Source: Engraulis encrasicolus (lineage: Eukaryota; Chordata; Actinopteri; Clupeiformes; Engraulidae). From it: a stretch of 64,000 nt of DNA. Position numbers and translations under genes: made by a program. Every line of letters starts with the position of its first letter. Within the stretch, counting starts at the first letter, position 1. The stretch is taken from positions 281,001 through 345,000 of the forward strand of contig NW_026945753.1 in assembly GCF_034702125.1 (NCBI RefSeq), written 5' to 3'. The notes under the pieces were generated by a model. The model saw only the letters and a list, made by a program, of their open reading frames with translations. It searched no databases and was not told the origin of the DNA. Positions 1-13,084 of this stretch are shown piece by piece.

Positions 1-1544
1 TCTTCTCGCAGCAAATGTCTTTGTTTCTTGCAATCACTCTACTTTAATCCACAGCTTATTAGCCTACACACCCAGCACTGGTCACATCAGAATCTTGTGT
101 GGTAATTATTTTGTTCCATTTCTTCAGACATAGGCTACATCCTAAATGTACCACATATAAATATATGTATGATAATAATATTATTTCGACTCTAAGGAGA
201 TATACTGGTAGGTCTAACAAAACAAAACCCATTGCTTCTGTTAGGTGCAGTTATCTTGCTTCTGTTAGGTGCAGTTATCTTCCTTACCACTTGGTGGAGT
301 CTGTTCGTAACCCAAGTCAATAACCACAGAGCAAGTGAATCAGGACTGGAAAGACTGTAAACTGTAACAGTCGTGTGGAAATCGGAAAATAAATCATAAT
401 TTATTCATATTTCCATCCTTTGGTAACCAATATACATATCACAGGTTCTTCAAATACTGAAAACGAAACTGTGTTACTAAGATCTTGTAAACTTCCGCGA
501 TCTACGGTGTATGAAAATTATCAGTAGAGAAGGGGTGTGGCCAATTTACTGTTTGACACCGTCAGTGAGGTATTGCCGTCTGGTATACGGTATAAATACT
601 GGCTAGTCAGTCAAGTACTTAAACAGGGAAGTAGAAAGCGAGATGTTAGTGCTTATTGGTACCATCTTTAGGCCGGGGATCCATTATGGCGTTACGTTAC
701 CGCAGCTCGACGTACTGGATGTCCCAGTGTCGACGCACTGCTACTACAGCTCGCGTGGCCCGGGAGTTATATACAGGAAGTATATCATTCTACATTTCTA
801 GCCGTTTTTATCCATATAGCAAACCAACTGCCCCTAAATTACAGTTCAAAATGCTCTTACCGAACTCGGCACATGTGTTTTTTCACACACAGCTTGGCCT
901 CGTGTTGTTGTGCTTATGGTCGAAATCGAACATAATCATTTGAACCCAGGCATCATAAGCACATGCAACATACATGCTTGTAGTCTATATTTTGTACATC
1001 CAAAAGTTCGACAGATGTCAAAAATCTACTTTTACCGAGGGAAATGCACCTTCGTGATGACCACAGGTATCATGGGACATCTTCATGTAATCAACAGTCA
1101 TTGGGTAACGCAGTCCGTCAGCCGCTGCTAATTTGCATAACTTTCAGGAGAGCTCAACTTTTTGACGTGCCACCGGAGCCACGCTCGCCGTGCCGGAATC
1201 CCAACATGCATTGCGAGTCCGGTAACGACGATATGCCGCATTTCATTGAAAATGAATTGAATGCGTTGGTACGGCTTGAGTAAAACTGACTAGTGGATGG
1301 GCACCGTTAGACTACAGGGCCGGTTAGGGACGCAGTGCGGCCGCTTTATTACATTTCACGGCCGCGGCCCACCGGGACAAGTCCCCGATCTCCCGACGGC
1401 CACTCCGCGCCTGATCTGAAGGAGCAGGACAGATCTGCTCTAGCAACCCTTCATGATGAAGAAGGAGCTGAACAAGTCATTGTTGGATTGATGGGTGTGT
1501 TTCTGCTTATATATGCAGTCTACATCAGTGGGCTGTCGTAACCT
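1..1544. other. Non-coding stretch with a CpG-rich block
   Basis: No convincing gene was found. Positions 237-281 hold a short direct repeat (ttctgttaggtgcagttatc twice). A TATA-like word lies near 588-594, followed from about 650 to 1440 by sequence clearly richer in CpG than its AT-rich surroundings. A stop-free stretch from 1311 to 1541 ends with a hydrophobic segment (VIVGLMGVFLLIYAVYISG) but has no ATG and no recognisable homologue; it could be a decayed exon or part of an unrecognised element. Confidence 0.3.
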
Positions 1545-1690
1545 AATTGTTTGGGAGATGGGCTTTCGGATCAGAGGGTTGCCGGTTTGAATCCCAGCCT
1601 TCCTCTCCCATATACTGTACCTCACTCTGGTTGAAGTGCCCTTGAGCAAGGCACCTAACACCCCACTGCTCCAGGGACTGTAATAAATAC
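1545..1690 (+). repeat. tRNA-derived SINE fragment
   Basis: A tRNA-like B box (ggtttgaatccc, about 1584-1595) is followed by the cttgagcaaggcacc core found in many fish SINEs (about 1642-1656). No clean target-site duplication or long poly-A tail was seen, so it is probably an old truncated copy. Confidence 0.55.
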
Positions 1691-1697
1691 CCTGTCA

Positions 1698-2490
1698 CTT
1701 AAAGGCCAACTTCCGATTAAACACAATTTTACTCACTCCTTTTGAAGATCGGACGGTCAGCCCAAGTTAAACTCACTTGCAAGGCTCTCATAGCGGTGCG
1801 TCACCTCGCCTGGCTGTGTTTCCCGGTGTTTCCCAATTTACATCAATAATGCAGAGAAACGAGCGAATCACGAAAGCCTTTCTGTGTTTCGTCACGTCGA
1901 AAGAAGGCGTTGGCCACAAAGGTTTATGTCGACCCATTTTTCTAAAAATTTGTCGAGTAATTCTTTTCTGCTTGTTTTCAATACAAGCAACGTCTGGTGG
2001 CCCGAAATCTAGCTTAGCTTAGCTATCAGCTGGTTGCTACTCTCAGGTACACACACAGCACAAAGCCTCATCCATAGAGCAAGTCCACTGTGGTTGCTCC
2101 GTGCCTGCAGCTCGCCTAGGGGTCGCTGTCGAAAGAGCACTGCCCTGAATGGAGCATGCACGCCTCCGTTGGCGCCCCTATAGTGCAGTACCACCCGGGG
2201 AAGTGGCGACTCTGTTTCCCATTACATTCGCTCCAAGAACAGGAGGACTGAGCCAATCAGAGACGCATTTCTACGAGAGCTGGAAGAGTGAGCCAATCAG
2301 AGACGCATTTCCACGAGAAACACGGAACACCATCTCGTTTCTCCACAAGCCACCTTGCTGGCTTTCAAAAACGGCTTGAAACAAAGCAACCAGAACGTTT
2401 TTTAAAACAGGACCAACGCGTAACACATTCAATAACAATGGGGAACACAGCAATATTAATCAAATGACGTTGAGAGGCCATCTTTAAAAT
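1698..2490. repeat. Interspersed repeat, family R1 copy 1
   Basis: This is about 0.8 kb starting with cttaaaggccaacttccgat. The same sequence, diverged, recurs at 50866-51842 and 60121-60822, inside introns of gene C. It ends around a catctttaaa motif. The small open frames in it are not shared between copies and are not genes. The class is uncertain; it is probably a non-autonomous DNA element. Confidence 0.6.
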
Positions 2491-2756
2491 AAACTGTAAG
2501 TAGATTTGGATAAAAGTGTGAGTGAAGTGTAATGTAATGTAATAATGTTATTTTGATTCATATGCACATCATATTTGATACATGACAGAAAGATTAAGCA
2601 AGAGTTTTTTTTTTCCTCAAGTCAGCCGCTTTTAAAATAGGCTTATTGTATTATATAATTATTTTATTGTTTAATTACTGTTGGGTTTTTTTCTCTTTAT
2701 TTTCTTCTTATTTATTTACTATTACCACACAGAAGAAAGTGGTGGCAGCTTTCATG

Positions 2757-3030
2757 AGCACAGTCATGGGTAAGGGGTTAGTGCGTCAGACATGTAGCCC
2801 AAAGGTTGCCGGTTTGACTCCCAACGTGCCAGGTTGGTGGGGAGAGTAATCAACCAGCGCTCTCCCCCATGACTGAGGTACCCTAAGCATGGCACTGTTC
2901 CCTTTGGGGCGCCATTTGAGGCTGCCCCCTTGCACGAGTGAGGCATAAATGAAATGCCATTGTGTGCAGTGAGCACTGTACGTATACTGTGCAGTGCTGT
3001 ATCACAAAGACAATGTGAGTTTCCCAGGTA
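2757..3030 (+). repeat. tRNA-derived SINE, family S1 copy 1
   Basis: The sequence begins with cagtcatgggtaaggggtta, has a B-box-like ggtttgactcc, and continues through a body with gcgccatttgaggctgcccc. The same SINE occurs at 58630-58912 and 62353-62640 near gene C linker exons. A fragment of the body is also visible near 5536-5590. Confidence 0.65.
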
Positions 3031-3722
3031 GGTTTTCAATTCACTTTCATTTCAAGAGCAACATTTTGTGCCAGCACAAGATGAGTCATGACAATAAATA
3101 TCTTGTATCTTCTATGTTAGGCTATATAACAATTTTGAATCTTTTGCATAATATTTTATTTGACACTCAAAATGTCAAACCTGATTTACGCCATCTGGCT
3201 GCGTTCTTTTGCCAAATTACACACGAGGGTGTTCTGGTTTCCTCATTGTGAGAAGGCTCCCCCTTCTCACTGAGAAGACATTATTTTAACCCTGTAAAAC
3301 CCAAATATACAAAAACTCCCCCACATTTTTTTTAAACCATTAAGATGTTGTAGGAGGCCTTTGGGGCTGAAAATTATGTGTGTGTTTTTTTTTAATTAAG
3401 TTTTTAAGGAAATGTTGTAATATTGCAACGTTTGCTCAATGGAGAGCAGAATCTCCTGCGTTTGCACTCATTGTCTGAACAACAATAGAGAACTAAGGAT
3501 TCTTTTAAAGGGTTTTGCTTTTGTTCCAGAACAGTATAAAATGAAAAATAGCCTCAGTCATCTTGTTCTGAACAGTCATTTATTGCAACAACAAGAACTT
3601 AGTATAGTAAAGTAGAGTAATAAAGATAATAGCGCAAAGAACATTATATGAGCTGGGATAGACAATATGCAAAAAAACATACTATGTCAGTTGAGCTAGA
3701 CTAGATTAAAGACTCATTCTAT

Positions 3723-4501
3723 GCGTTTACATGAGACACTTAAGTCCGATTTAACTCACTTTAAATATTTGTAAAACTTAATTCCACTCTAAAAATATCA
3801 TGTAAACACTTACCGAACAGGATTTAAGTTTATTCCGATTTAAACTTAAGTCCGATTAAAGTGGGTGGTTTACTCCTCTTTTAAATCCGATTAAACACGT
3901 TCCTCTGTCATGTAACCTTTTATTCGGAATTACAATAAATCCAGTCCTTCCACGCATGCTCGTTGACCACACGATGGCGCCAAGAGCCCGTGCGTGCTCT
4001 TTGCTAGTGAGAAAAACATGGCGGCACTTCCTGTTGATTTTCACATGAAAGTTTTGCTTAATTTAAAGTCCCTAAGCGACTATAAATGTTGTGGCTTCCA
4101 TATATTGATGTAAAAGTGCCCCACGAAGTGATGAAGCACAACAAAGTTACTCCACATTACCATTTGACCACTCGTTTTTCTATGCTAACAGGGTAGCTAA
4201 TGTAGCATTGTAAATGATCCAGGGAGAAAGGGGGAAATGTTGTGATTTCAGTCCGCCTGAGGCAACGATTTTCGTGGGGAAGATGACCTGCATCTCGGTG
4301 GCATTGGACCACGCCCCCATGCCTTATTTGGCTCGCTCAGCACGTGTGTCCTCAGTCCAATCGCAATGCTTTCTGTTTCCCAGACGCTTAATCAGATTTA
4401 AGTGAAAGTGCCATGTATACACGTCGCAAAATAACTCTTAATTCGATCTACTTAAATCCGATCTATTAGATCCGGTTCAAAAACATCATGAAAACGTAAC
4501 C
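3723..4501. repeat. MITE-like element with imperfect inverted ends
   Basis: The left end (gcgtttacatgagacac, then aagtccgattta) is related, in inverted orientation, to the right end (aatccgatctattag, then catcatgaaaacgtaacc). Several internal copies of the aagtccgatt word lie near the ends. It is read as an old non-autonomous DNA transposon; no coding sequence was found. Confidence 0.45.
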
Positions 4502-6880
4502 ATTGCCTGTGTTTGAACTGATTACCACGGAAAATGGATGGGGATGAGAAGTGTTTTGCGCACGCACACCAATCCCCAACCTGGCAACAACGGTTTGCTG
4601 CGAGTGCGAGCTCAAGGCCAAGGGCTCGTAAGCTGAACATTGCCGCTACAGTGGCATTCCAGCGAATGACTTGGGGGGATTTTGAGTGCGGACTGAATGT
4701 TTGATTGTGCGGGATGTTTATGTTTGTAAAATGTGTGAATTGTTGTGTGATCTGTGCTTGGGCAAATGGTTATTGTCATTTTGGTTCATTTTGAGTTTAA
4801 CTATGTGCAACTGAAGATGATGTAAGGTCCTCTGGACCAATTAGTGAAGACGTGAAGTCATTGGATAATTGGCAATGATTTGTATGGTGTTGGGTTGATA
4901 ATAACCCATGGCTCTCTGTGTTTAGAGACAGAGCTGGAAGCAGCTGCTGTGAGCTGACTTTGTATTTCGGAACTGCTGTGTACCTGAGAAAGCAGGGTCC
5001 TGTAAACTTAAGCCTATCGAGGTGTGCTGCTGTAGTGTATTTTGATTTATTTTGCCATTGAAGTTTTCGTTTGTTAACCTCGCACACATTTCTTCTGTAT
5101 GTAGGCCGAAAATAAAAGCGCTATATTTTTCTACAAAAGTAATTTCAACTCTGACGCTGTCTTCCACGCTATCCTGTCAAGTGAGCTGAAACATCTTTCT
5201 CACACTCATGCAACCATCTGACTCTAAGGACCATGCATATCAGAATATATTCCTAAACTATGAGCTATGATCAGGATAGCTGGGTGGACTTTTCCAAAGA
5301 TGTGTAGTGCTATGGCTCTTCCTCCACCTCTTGTTCTCAGTTGCATCACAGGTCGAGTTCAATGTGAGTGACTGAAGTGACAACAGCAGTGTAATGAACT
5401 CACCTCTAGGGGTCAATCTATATTGACAAGATTTGCTGACACCCTAGAGGTGAGCTAATAGACTGCTGTATTGACCTTGTACATGCACATATGCACACAT
5501 ATATTCACAATATTTGTCTTTCCCTGGTCTTTCATGTTCTGCACTGCTCCCTGGGTACACCATTTTGGGCTGCCCCCTTGCATGGGTGATCTTCAAAGAT
5601 TACCAAAGTGCCAAACTAGGAAACATGACAGATTAACCGCTTACCAATGACTGCCTAGGAAAATGCCTGCAACTTGACATCGACTTACAAACAAGGACAT
5701 AATCAGTAGTGTACAATATGAGGAGAAATCCAGCGTATACAGGCCAAGCACGATGTGACTGCACCTTTACCTGCACTTGCAACATACTGTACAACACACC
5801 AGCTCTGCTTGTTGATCGAGATTTGCAACAAACAACAAACCAATGCTACTTGTTGTTCAAGACCTTCCTGGCCTTCGTAACATACAACAGACCAACGCCG
5901 CTTGTTGACGCTAGTGCCCTCTTAATGAACAGCCACAAATGGCCCTGTACTTTATTGACATCTAGTGGACACTGGAAAAATAACATCACATTAATGACAG
6001 GTGGCAGAGTGAAAAATAGGACAGATAACACACACACACACACGCACACACCATATGACGTATATCATGGCACCTGTTCAATCAGGAAACACTCTCTCTG
6101 CGCATGCCCATCCAGCAGTTTGAACAAAAAAAGTGCGGCACAAGGTGAACTGTCAGGTGCACAGTGAAGTGAAACTTGAAGAAGAGACCTTTTTTGTCTC
6201 ATCTGGAAAACAAATACGAAAAATTTTTAGACAATAAAGTGTAATGTGAAGACAGTGGATATCTAAGAGACATTCTACTGCCCTGGGTGATCCAGCCAGT
6301 TCCTGTTGTCCCTGAAACGTCTGTTTACTCTCTCACCTCTGTCAGGTAGGTGTTGTTTATCAGTGGAATGCTGTAATAGTCATTGCAAAGTTAACTACCA
6401 GAGTACTATACTATTATGACATAACACAGGGCCTAAGTAATGCACTACAGTTTTGTCATAGCCATTCTTTTTAAAGAAATCGCACTAGCAAGCTGACAGT
6501 TAGAACTTATAATACGCACAGAGAGCAGCATGAAAACCACAGCAATTAAAAAGCCTTATCAAGATCTATGTTTGTGCAAGTATTTCAGGCGGCGGGGGGG
6601 TTATCACTCACAAATATCACAGATGGGTCTTTTCTTGTCAAGATGGGTTCTCATGTCATAGATGGGGGTTTCTTGCCGTCCTAGGGCCTTATATATATAT
6701 ATTAAAAAGGTCAACAAAATGTAGGTGCCCTTCATGGACATGCAGGTTCTTATTACAAGGTTATGGACTACAGTATTTTCTGTTTGTAACTCCTGTAATC
6801 TAATCTATTGTTGAAATAAATGTCTGTTGATTCCAAGGTGTGTGTTCATGTTTAAATGTTCTGCTTGTGCAACCAATGAA
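4502..6880. other. Intergenic stretch without a recognisable gene
   Basis: Positions 5399-5455 form a small inverted repeat (ctcacctctagggg against ccctagaggtgag). A degenerate S1 SINE body lies near 5536-5590 and a short (CA)n at 6030-6047. The longest open frame (5709-6167) runs through low-complexity and repeat-like sequence and resembles no protein family. Confidence 0.4.
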
Positions 6881-6996
<116 letters not shown>

Positions 6997-7036
6997 CATT
7001 CCTTCATTCATTCAAGCAAGGCAGAAATAGCGGAAG

Positions 7037-7062
7037 GTGTGTGTGTGTATGTGTGTGTGTGT

Positions 7063-7130
<68 letters not shown>

Positions 7131-7190
7131 GTGTGCGTGTGTGTGCGCGTGTGCGCGTGTGTGCGTGCGTGTGTGTGTGTGTGTGTGTGC
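7037..7190. repeat. (GT)n microsatellite with GC interruptions
   Basis: This is a dinucleotide tract with occasional gc steps in its 3' third, lying 40 bp after the (GATT)n tract. All open frames across it are repeat translations. Confidence 0.97.
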
Positions 7191-7779
7191 ATATGCGTTT
7201 GCCATGTGCACATCTGATTGTTTGTGGGTATAGCATTTAAAATTTTTGAAGTGTTTAAAATGGAAGAGTGTCAAGAAATGTAGACACTATTTGTTTTGCA
7301 AATTATTACATTAATACACTCAACCACCAATTGTAACTCCATCCGGAAAATGACATATCCGAGTGCTTGTGAGAGAACTTGCTCTCTCAGCAGTCTGTTG
7401 CCTCTCTGTAAGTATCACTCACAAGACTGAGATAAGAGATATGGTTTTTATGGAGGCCATAAAAGTAATGTGACCTGGCTGTTCACAGTAGGCGTGTTTG
7501 TGTGTGTATTTGACAGTGACCTCCTAGACGTCTTACTACTAACAACACTCAATAGTGCAGCAAGACAGCACTGTTGAAGCCCCAACTGGCATGAAGTAGA
7601 AGACCCACACTGTAAAAAAGTTCAAGGATTTCAGAGTAATTTACTGTGAATTCTCTAATTCTTCTAAATACTGTGGTGTTCTGGTACACTGTTTTACTGT
7701 AATGGTCACACGATACAAAGTGAAATCATTGTATCATTTGCCATTTCTCACCTAACCTGCATATGACAGTACTTTGATG

Positions 7780-7864
7780 TTGGCTTGATTATGTCCTCTT
7801 TTGAAAGTCGCTTTGGTTATAAAGCGTCTGCCAAATGCAATGTAATGTAATGTAATGTAATAAT
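7780..7864 (+). repeat. Retroposon tail with TGTAA repeats
   Basis: The motif ctttggttataaagcgtctg is followed by tgtaatgtaatgtaatgtaa. This is the common 3' end of fish SINE/LINE retroposons of the kind that end in a TGTAA tail. The 5' part is not clear. Confidence 0.5.
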
Positions 7865-8295
7865 TAGGGGTGGGCATAGATTCTTTTTTTTAATCTAGAT
7901 TAATCTCACTGTAATTATGAAATTAATCTAGATTAATCTAGATTAATCTATATCAAAATGGCTCATTCAGAATAGGCGCGCTAGCGAAATAATGCCGAAA
8001 AAAAACCTTGGGGGTTTCTTTAGACAGATGCCGCATTAGACCAGAGCTCATCTCTTTTTTCCAAAATGCATCTCATCTTCAAAAAATGGTCATGTTGATC
8101 CTTGGTGATGAAAAAAATCACTGCAATATTTGTAAAGTGTGTCGAATATGTTGGGAAGCATTTACAGTTATAAGATACTGAAATTTCAAAATGAACAGCG
8201 CTATAAGTTGTATAGGCGAATAGGCCTGCAGATAAATCTATCAAACATTTAGGCTATTTAAACAAAATTACCTCAACAGTTCAGCATTTCTAATG

Positions 8296-8375
<80 letters not shown>

Positions 8376-9165
8376 AGAATCTGCCACTGACTGTTAAAAA
8401 GAGCAGCCGCTCCTTTAAGAGAGGGAGGAGCTCTGCGCACAGCAGCCCACAGCAGCTCCAGGCTGGATTTCTAGAACCTACAGCACTGGCCTTCGGGGAT
8501 TTGGCCTAAACCCGACAGTTGTTCTCAGAGTTAGAATGCCAGAGGAGTAACAACTTGAAATGAATTCAGTTTGCAAAAAAAAAATCAACCGCGACAACCG
8601 CGAGGTTTATTATTACCGCCTGTATCTCAATAGTCGCAAATGCGTGATCGCAATACAATTACACAAACATTCAGCGAAAGTAGATATTGACAGTTTCAGT
8701 TTGACAATCTTCAAAATGCATATCACACGGACTGTTTTGCAATTATGGCACAGGCAAGATTTCTGGAAGTGGTTGTGTTCCACGCAATGCGTGAGGAAAT
8801 GTAGGCTATGTCGGGCTGGTAGGCTACTCACACAATGTCTCTCTATGCTTCACCTCAAACAATAACGTCTCTTTAATCTACCACTTACGAAAAAGCACTC
8901 AAACAACACCTACCACGGCAGAGAGATGAATGTTTTCAGCATGCAAACCCTGTTCATATTTAGTTCTGCTGATAGCAACAGGTGGAGAGGAGAAGCGGCT
9001 GGAGCGCAGTGTGAAAGCGTCTGTCAATCAAGCGCTATGGTGACGTGCATACCCAAACTCCAAACCCATATTTTGAGTATAGATTAACGTGCGATATTTT
9101 CTTTGTCGCGCGACAAGAGGCTCACATTATCGCAGCACGTTAACGCCGATAACGGCCCACCACTA
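7865..9165. mobile_element. hAT-like non-autonomous DNA transposon
   Basis: The terminal inverted repeat taggggtgggc on the left matches gcccaccacta on the right. The flanks carry an 8-bp target-site duplication with one mismatch (gtaataat at 7857-7864, gtaatgat at 9166-9173), as expected for hAT elements. Inside are repeated attaatctag words (7893-7950) and an (AG)n tract. No intact transposase frame was seen. Confidence 0.7.
8299..8377. repeat. (AG)n microsatellite
   Basis: Almost pure (AG)n of about 78 bp, inside the hAT-like element. Confidence 0.95.
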
Positions 9166-9389
9166 GTAATGATCTTCAAAGATTACCAGCATGCGGAAGT
9201 GTTGAACTAGAAAGCATCACAGCAATGCAATGATCATGTCACACATGTCTTACTGCTTAACCAGTTGGGCATCAACTAATGTCACAACACTAAAAGCCAT
9301 TACAACATTATACTAACAAGCACTACAAATTCTAGACAGAAAGCCTAGAACATATCATCATTGTCATATTTTTAAAAAAAATATATAGA

Positions 9390-9985
9390 TTATTGGACTG
9401 GGATAACTATGTTAAATATAATGACTCAGTTTTAATCTACAAAATCTTCCATGGCCTGGCCCCTCCTCCTCTACAGACATTTATCATGAAAAGCATAAAC
9501 AGGGCTACCAGAGCCAGTTCCAGTACTCTGTCCCATTTAGAAAGAGCGCTTTTAGTCAGGCTGTTTTCTCTTACAGAGTAAGAGTCACACCTGGAACACA
9601 ATTCCCAGTACAATTAGAGAACTACCAACATTAAACTCTTTTAGTAAACAGATAAAATTATGGCTACTGGATTATCAATGCTGTCAACATAATCTTAAAT
9701 AGTTAGTACTGGCAGCTGTTTAATTTATTTGGGTATTGTATTGTATTATATATTTTAAAATGTGTGTGTAATTTTTGACTCTCTTTTTTTACAACTGTGT
9801 GCAATAACTGTGTATTTTTAGTTTTGTTTTAACTTTGTTTTTTTTTAAGGAACATCAAACCTGTCAAGGGACAAAAGACGGAAATTAGCCTCTTGGATAT
9901 AATCTTGTATATTTAGCATTTTTGTTTAAATGCTGGCAATATATGCTGTAAATTTCTTGAATAAATAAACTTGCAAACTTGGGTG
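9390..9985 (+). mobile_element. 3' end of a decayed LINE
   Basis: The frame from 9393 reads NDSVLIYKIFHGLAPPPL, then after a frameshift near 9540-9590 continues as TWNTIPSTIRELPTLNSF. This pattern is typical of the segment after the reverse-transcriptase domain in jockey-superfamily (L2/CR1-like) LINEs. The 3' end is AT-rich and closes with aataaataaacttgcaaact. It is truncated and disabled. Confidence 0.7.
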
Positions 9986-10455
9986 GAGTATCTATTGAAT
10001 TGTTAGTGCATCGATGCACAGCTTAAGTCATACACAGATTGGACTCTTCATTACGATCACACATTTTATTGATATTTTCAGCAAATCAATTAATTTATTT
10101 AATCAATACTACATGTATCCTCATGCTTATTAGTCTACTTTTTCCCACTGTCTGTCATGTTGTTGAATAATGAGCTTATATATATTGGGAGATATACGGT
10201 ACGTGTCCATCTTCATGACGGTGGGAATATGGTCATTTTCTTGTGTACCACTTTAAATAGTAAAACCCCTACAATAAACGCAGAATATAACAATGAGTAA
10301 TATTTTGATGCAAACTTAAGATATTCCCTCTAGATGAATGGCTCTCCATAAGTGCATTGCATGATGGGACACAATCTGAAGACAGCCAGTATGTCCTTAG
10401 CCCCTCCCCCTCAGTTGTACATGACATGAGGAATTGTGAAAAAAGGAGATGACCA

Positions 10456-11341
10456 GGGGCCTCATGTACAAAGAAGTGCGTGGATTTCCTACCAAGAAAG
10501 TGCGGGCGCAAAAATCTTGAAAGTTACTTACGGACAAAACAATCCCGATGTATCAATAAGTGCGTAACCAGATTTTGCCATGAAATCTTGCGCACATGCA
10601 CGAGCACACGTGGGCCCAAGTCTCCGCGTTGCCTCCTCCCTTAAATATTCTATATGAATATTCTAATTAGTATGAACAGACTGATTCATGTGCATTCATT
10701 GGTTGAAGGAATTGGAAAGGGAACGCGGGAAGGGGAACGCGGGAAATACATTTCATGATGCGAGGTGAAGGCGCTGTTTCGGAGGTAGCCAATTTAAAAG
10801 GAAAAAGGCTGCGCGCAATAGCCTAACAAAATTACTTCGGCGTGTATAAAATCAGGCATTTATAATATTTAATGTGAGGACTGCGGAAAACTGTCATGTT
10901 ATACTGCAGTACAATGCAGGTTTCCCAACAATTGATATTTACAAGGCATTACATCAAAACACATTGCGATGAGGCAGTCGCCAAGGCTTCCGAGAAATAA
11001 ACATTTATGTCGGGTATAAATATGAAAAATGACACATGTACACGTAGGCTACGCCACATGTATGAATAATTTGCAGCCAATACTCAGTTAGAAAATCACC
11101 TGTTAATTGATGGACTAATTTTAAAGTAGCCTTATTAAAAGAGAAAGCACTGCGGTGAGGACGTCCCCCAACAAATGCGAGAAGACACATCGCAGATCCT
11201 TGATGTTTACAGTAATCGCTGCCAAATAGGCCTACTTGAAATAATACTGCTGGTGGGCATCCAATTTCGTTGTAATTCCAGGATAGTTTCATGAGTCCGC
11301 TTCATTTTAACCAGCTGCCTCAACAATAATATGGTTGAGGT

Positions 11342-11372
<31 letters not shown>

Positions 11373-11645
11373 AAATCACGCGCCTCAACATTAAAATCCA
11401 CGTTTAACTGGCTACATCTGCAATATTTCTGACCGCGTACAACACATGTAGTTGCGCTGCATGCCTCTGTGTGTCACCACTTACGGCAACTTCCACGCTT
11501 ACGGAAACTTCCACAGCAGCCCTGAAATTCGCGTGGAGATCCGCAGTTTTCCACGTCTAGTCTGTTTTAGTACATCTGACCGTGGCCGTGGAAAACAACT
11601 TAAGTAGTTTTTTTGTCCGTAAGTGAGCTTCGTACATGAGGCCCC
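10456..11645. mobile_element. TIR element with ggggcctcatgtac ends
   Basis: The left end ggggcctcatgtacaaag and the right end cgtacatgaggcccc are inverted repeats. Further paired words lie inside (acttacggacaaaac near 10527 against ttttgtccgtaagtg near 11611). It is about 1.2 kb with no transposase frame and contains a (CTT)n tract near 11347-11368. The superfamily was not determined. Confidence 0.65.
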
Positions 11646-11714
11646 AGGCATGGGAAACATGTAGCAAACAAGACGTTGATGACAAAATAGTTTGCTGTAA
11701 ATGTCCATGAAGTA

Positions 11715-12620
11715 TCTGAAGACTCAGATTGTGCTATGTGGCAGCCTTGGCCTAATGATTAGAGAGGTGGACTTAAGTTTAGAGAGTTTCTGGTTCAAAT
11801 CCCTCCTAACCATACATTGCCGCAGGGACAGCAACTAATGTTGGGTATCTATATATCACTTTGGGTAAAGGTGTCAGCCTTCAACCCAATTGACATGCCT
11901 TTCCATTGAACTTTTCAAGTATGCAACAGTATCTTACTATGTGTTCAGTAGAAAATACTGTGAACTCTAAATTAGTTACTGGCTGATAATTGCATTAATT
12001 TCAGAGTAACATACTTTGACATCCTGCCACAGTTTGTTCCTGTGAAATCCAAACAGACCTCCGTCATATCACAGTTAACTACTGTGCTGTTAGAACAGGT
12101 GTTTACTGGGTCCAGGTCATGGTTGATTGAGTGTGCCATGCAGCAGCCTTAGCTTAATGGTTAGGTTGGTGGACTGAAGATCAGAGAGTTGCAGGTTCGA
12201 ATCCCTCCTAACCCTACATTGCCCTAGGGACAGTAACCAATGTTGTCTATCTGTATATCACTTTGGATAAAGGCGTCAGCCTTCAACCCAACTGACTTGC
12301 CTGCCCATTGAACTTATGGACACTTCAAGTAGGCCTATGTAACAATATCTTACTGTGAGTTCAGTAGAAAATACTGTGAACGCACAATTAGTTACTGGCT
12401 AATAATTGAATTAATTTCAGAGTAACATACTGAGACATCCTGCCACAGTTTGTTCCTGTGGAATCAAAACAGACTTCTGTCATATCTAACTACTGTGCTG
12501 TTAGAACAGGTGTTTCCTGGCTCCAGGCCATGATGAATTGGGTGTGCTACACGGCAACCAATGTTGCGTATCTGTATGTCACTTTGGGTAAAGGTGTCAG
12601 CTCCAGGCCATGATTGATTC
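11715..12620 (+). repeat. Tandemly repeated SINE-containing unit (about 405 bp, 2.2 copies)
   Basis: A tRNA-like head (cttggcctaatgattagag, B box ggttcaaatccc) lies at about 11746-11800 and recurs at about 12145-12210 with B box ggttcgaatccc. The segment after each, including gttagaacaggtgtttc, also repeats. A partial third copy starts near 12545. The array lies just upstream of the putative gene A promoter. Confidence 0.6.
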
Positions 12621-13053
12621 TAATCACTAATTGTCAGGCCTAATTAGAAGAAGGTCTATGATAGGAAATGTTCCTAGTTATACTTCCAATAAATTAAGTT
12701 GCAAGCAGTATGCCCTCACCCCCTACACATACACTTTTTAAGTTGGCACCTGCTAATGCTTTTGTCTTGGATGTGCATGCCCAAACACCAGCATCCAATT
12801 TTAAATCAGAATATTGCCACCTAGTAAACAAAATTAGGCTATCTTGTAAAGTGCCATTGCACAATTGAGAGTCAAATATGCTGCATGGCGTGACTGACAT
12901 TACCTGCCATCAACCAGGAACAATGGTAGTTCCATAACAATCAATTAGTGCCTGACCTCACTTGAGTACAAAGGACTTTCACAACTTGATTGAATTACTG
13001 CCTGCACCTGACAAAAGCCTGATCACTCTGTTCACATGGTTCACTTTCACCTG

Positions 13054-13060
13054 TATATAA
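13054..13060 (+). promoter_or_regulatory. Putative TATA box of gene A
   Basis: TATATAA lies in the context cctgtatataaactcag, about 30-140 bp upstream of two splice-bounded exon candidates that have no long coding frame. The position is consistent with a gene A core promoter, but only the motif and the downstream splice-like signals support this. Confidence 0.35.
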
Positions 13061-13084
13061 ACTCAGACTGTCACAATGCTTGAG

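Noticed and set aside
5709..6167. A 152-codon open frame on the plus strand.
   Set aside because: It has no domain features, crosses a (CA)n tract and repeat-like sequence, and lacks splice or promoter context.
7004..7274. Many open frames of Cys-Val or His-Thr repeats on both strands (likewise at 15.3, 20.7, 21.1, 32.5, 39.2, 40.4, 41.7, 49.2 and 62.8 kb).
   Set aside because: They are translations of (GT)n/(CA)n microsatellites, open in every frame.
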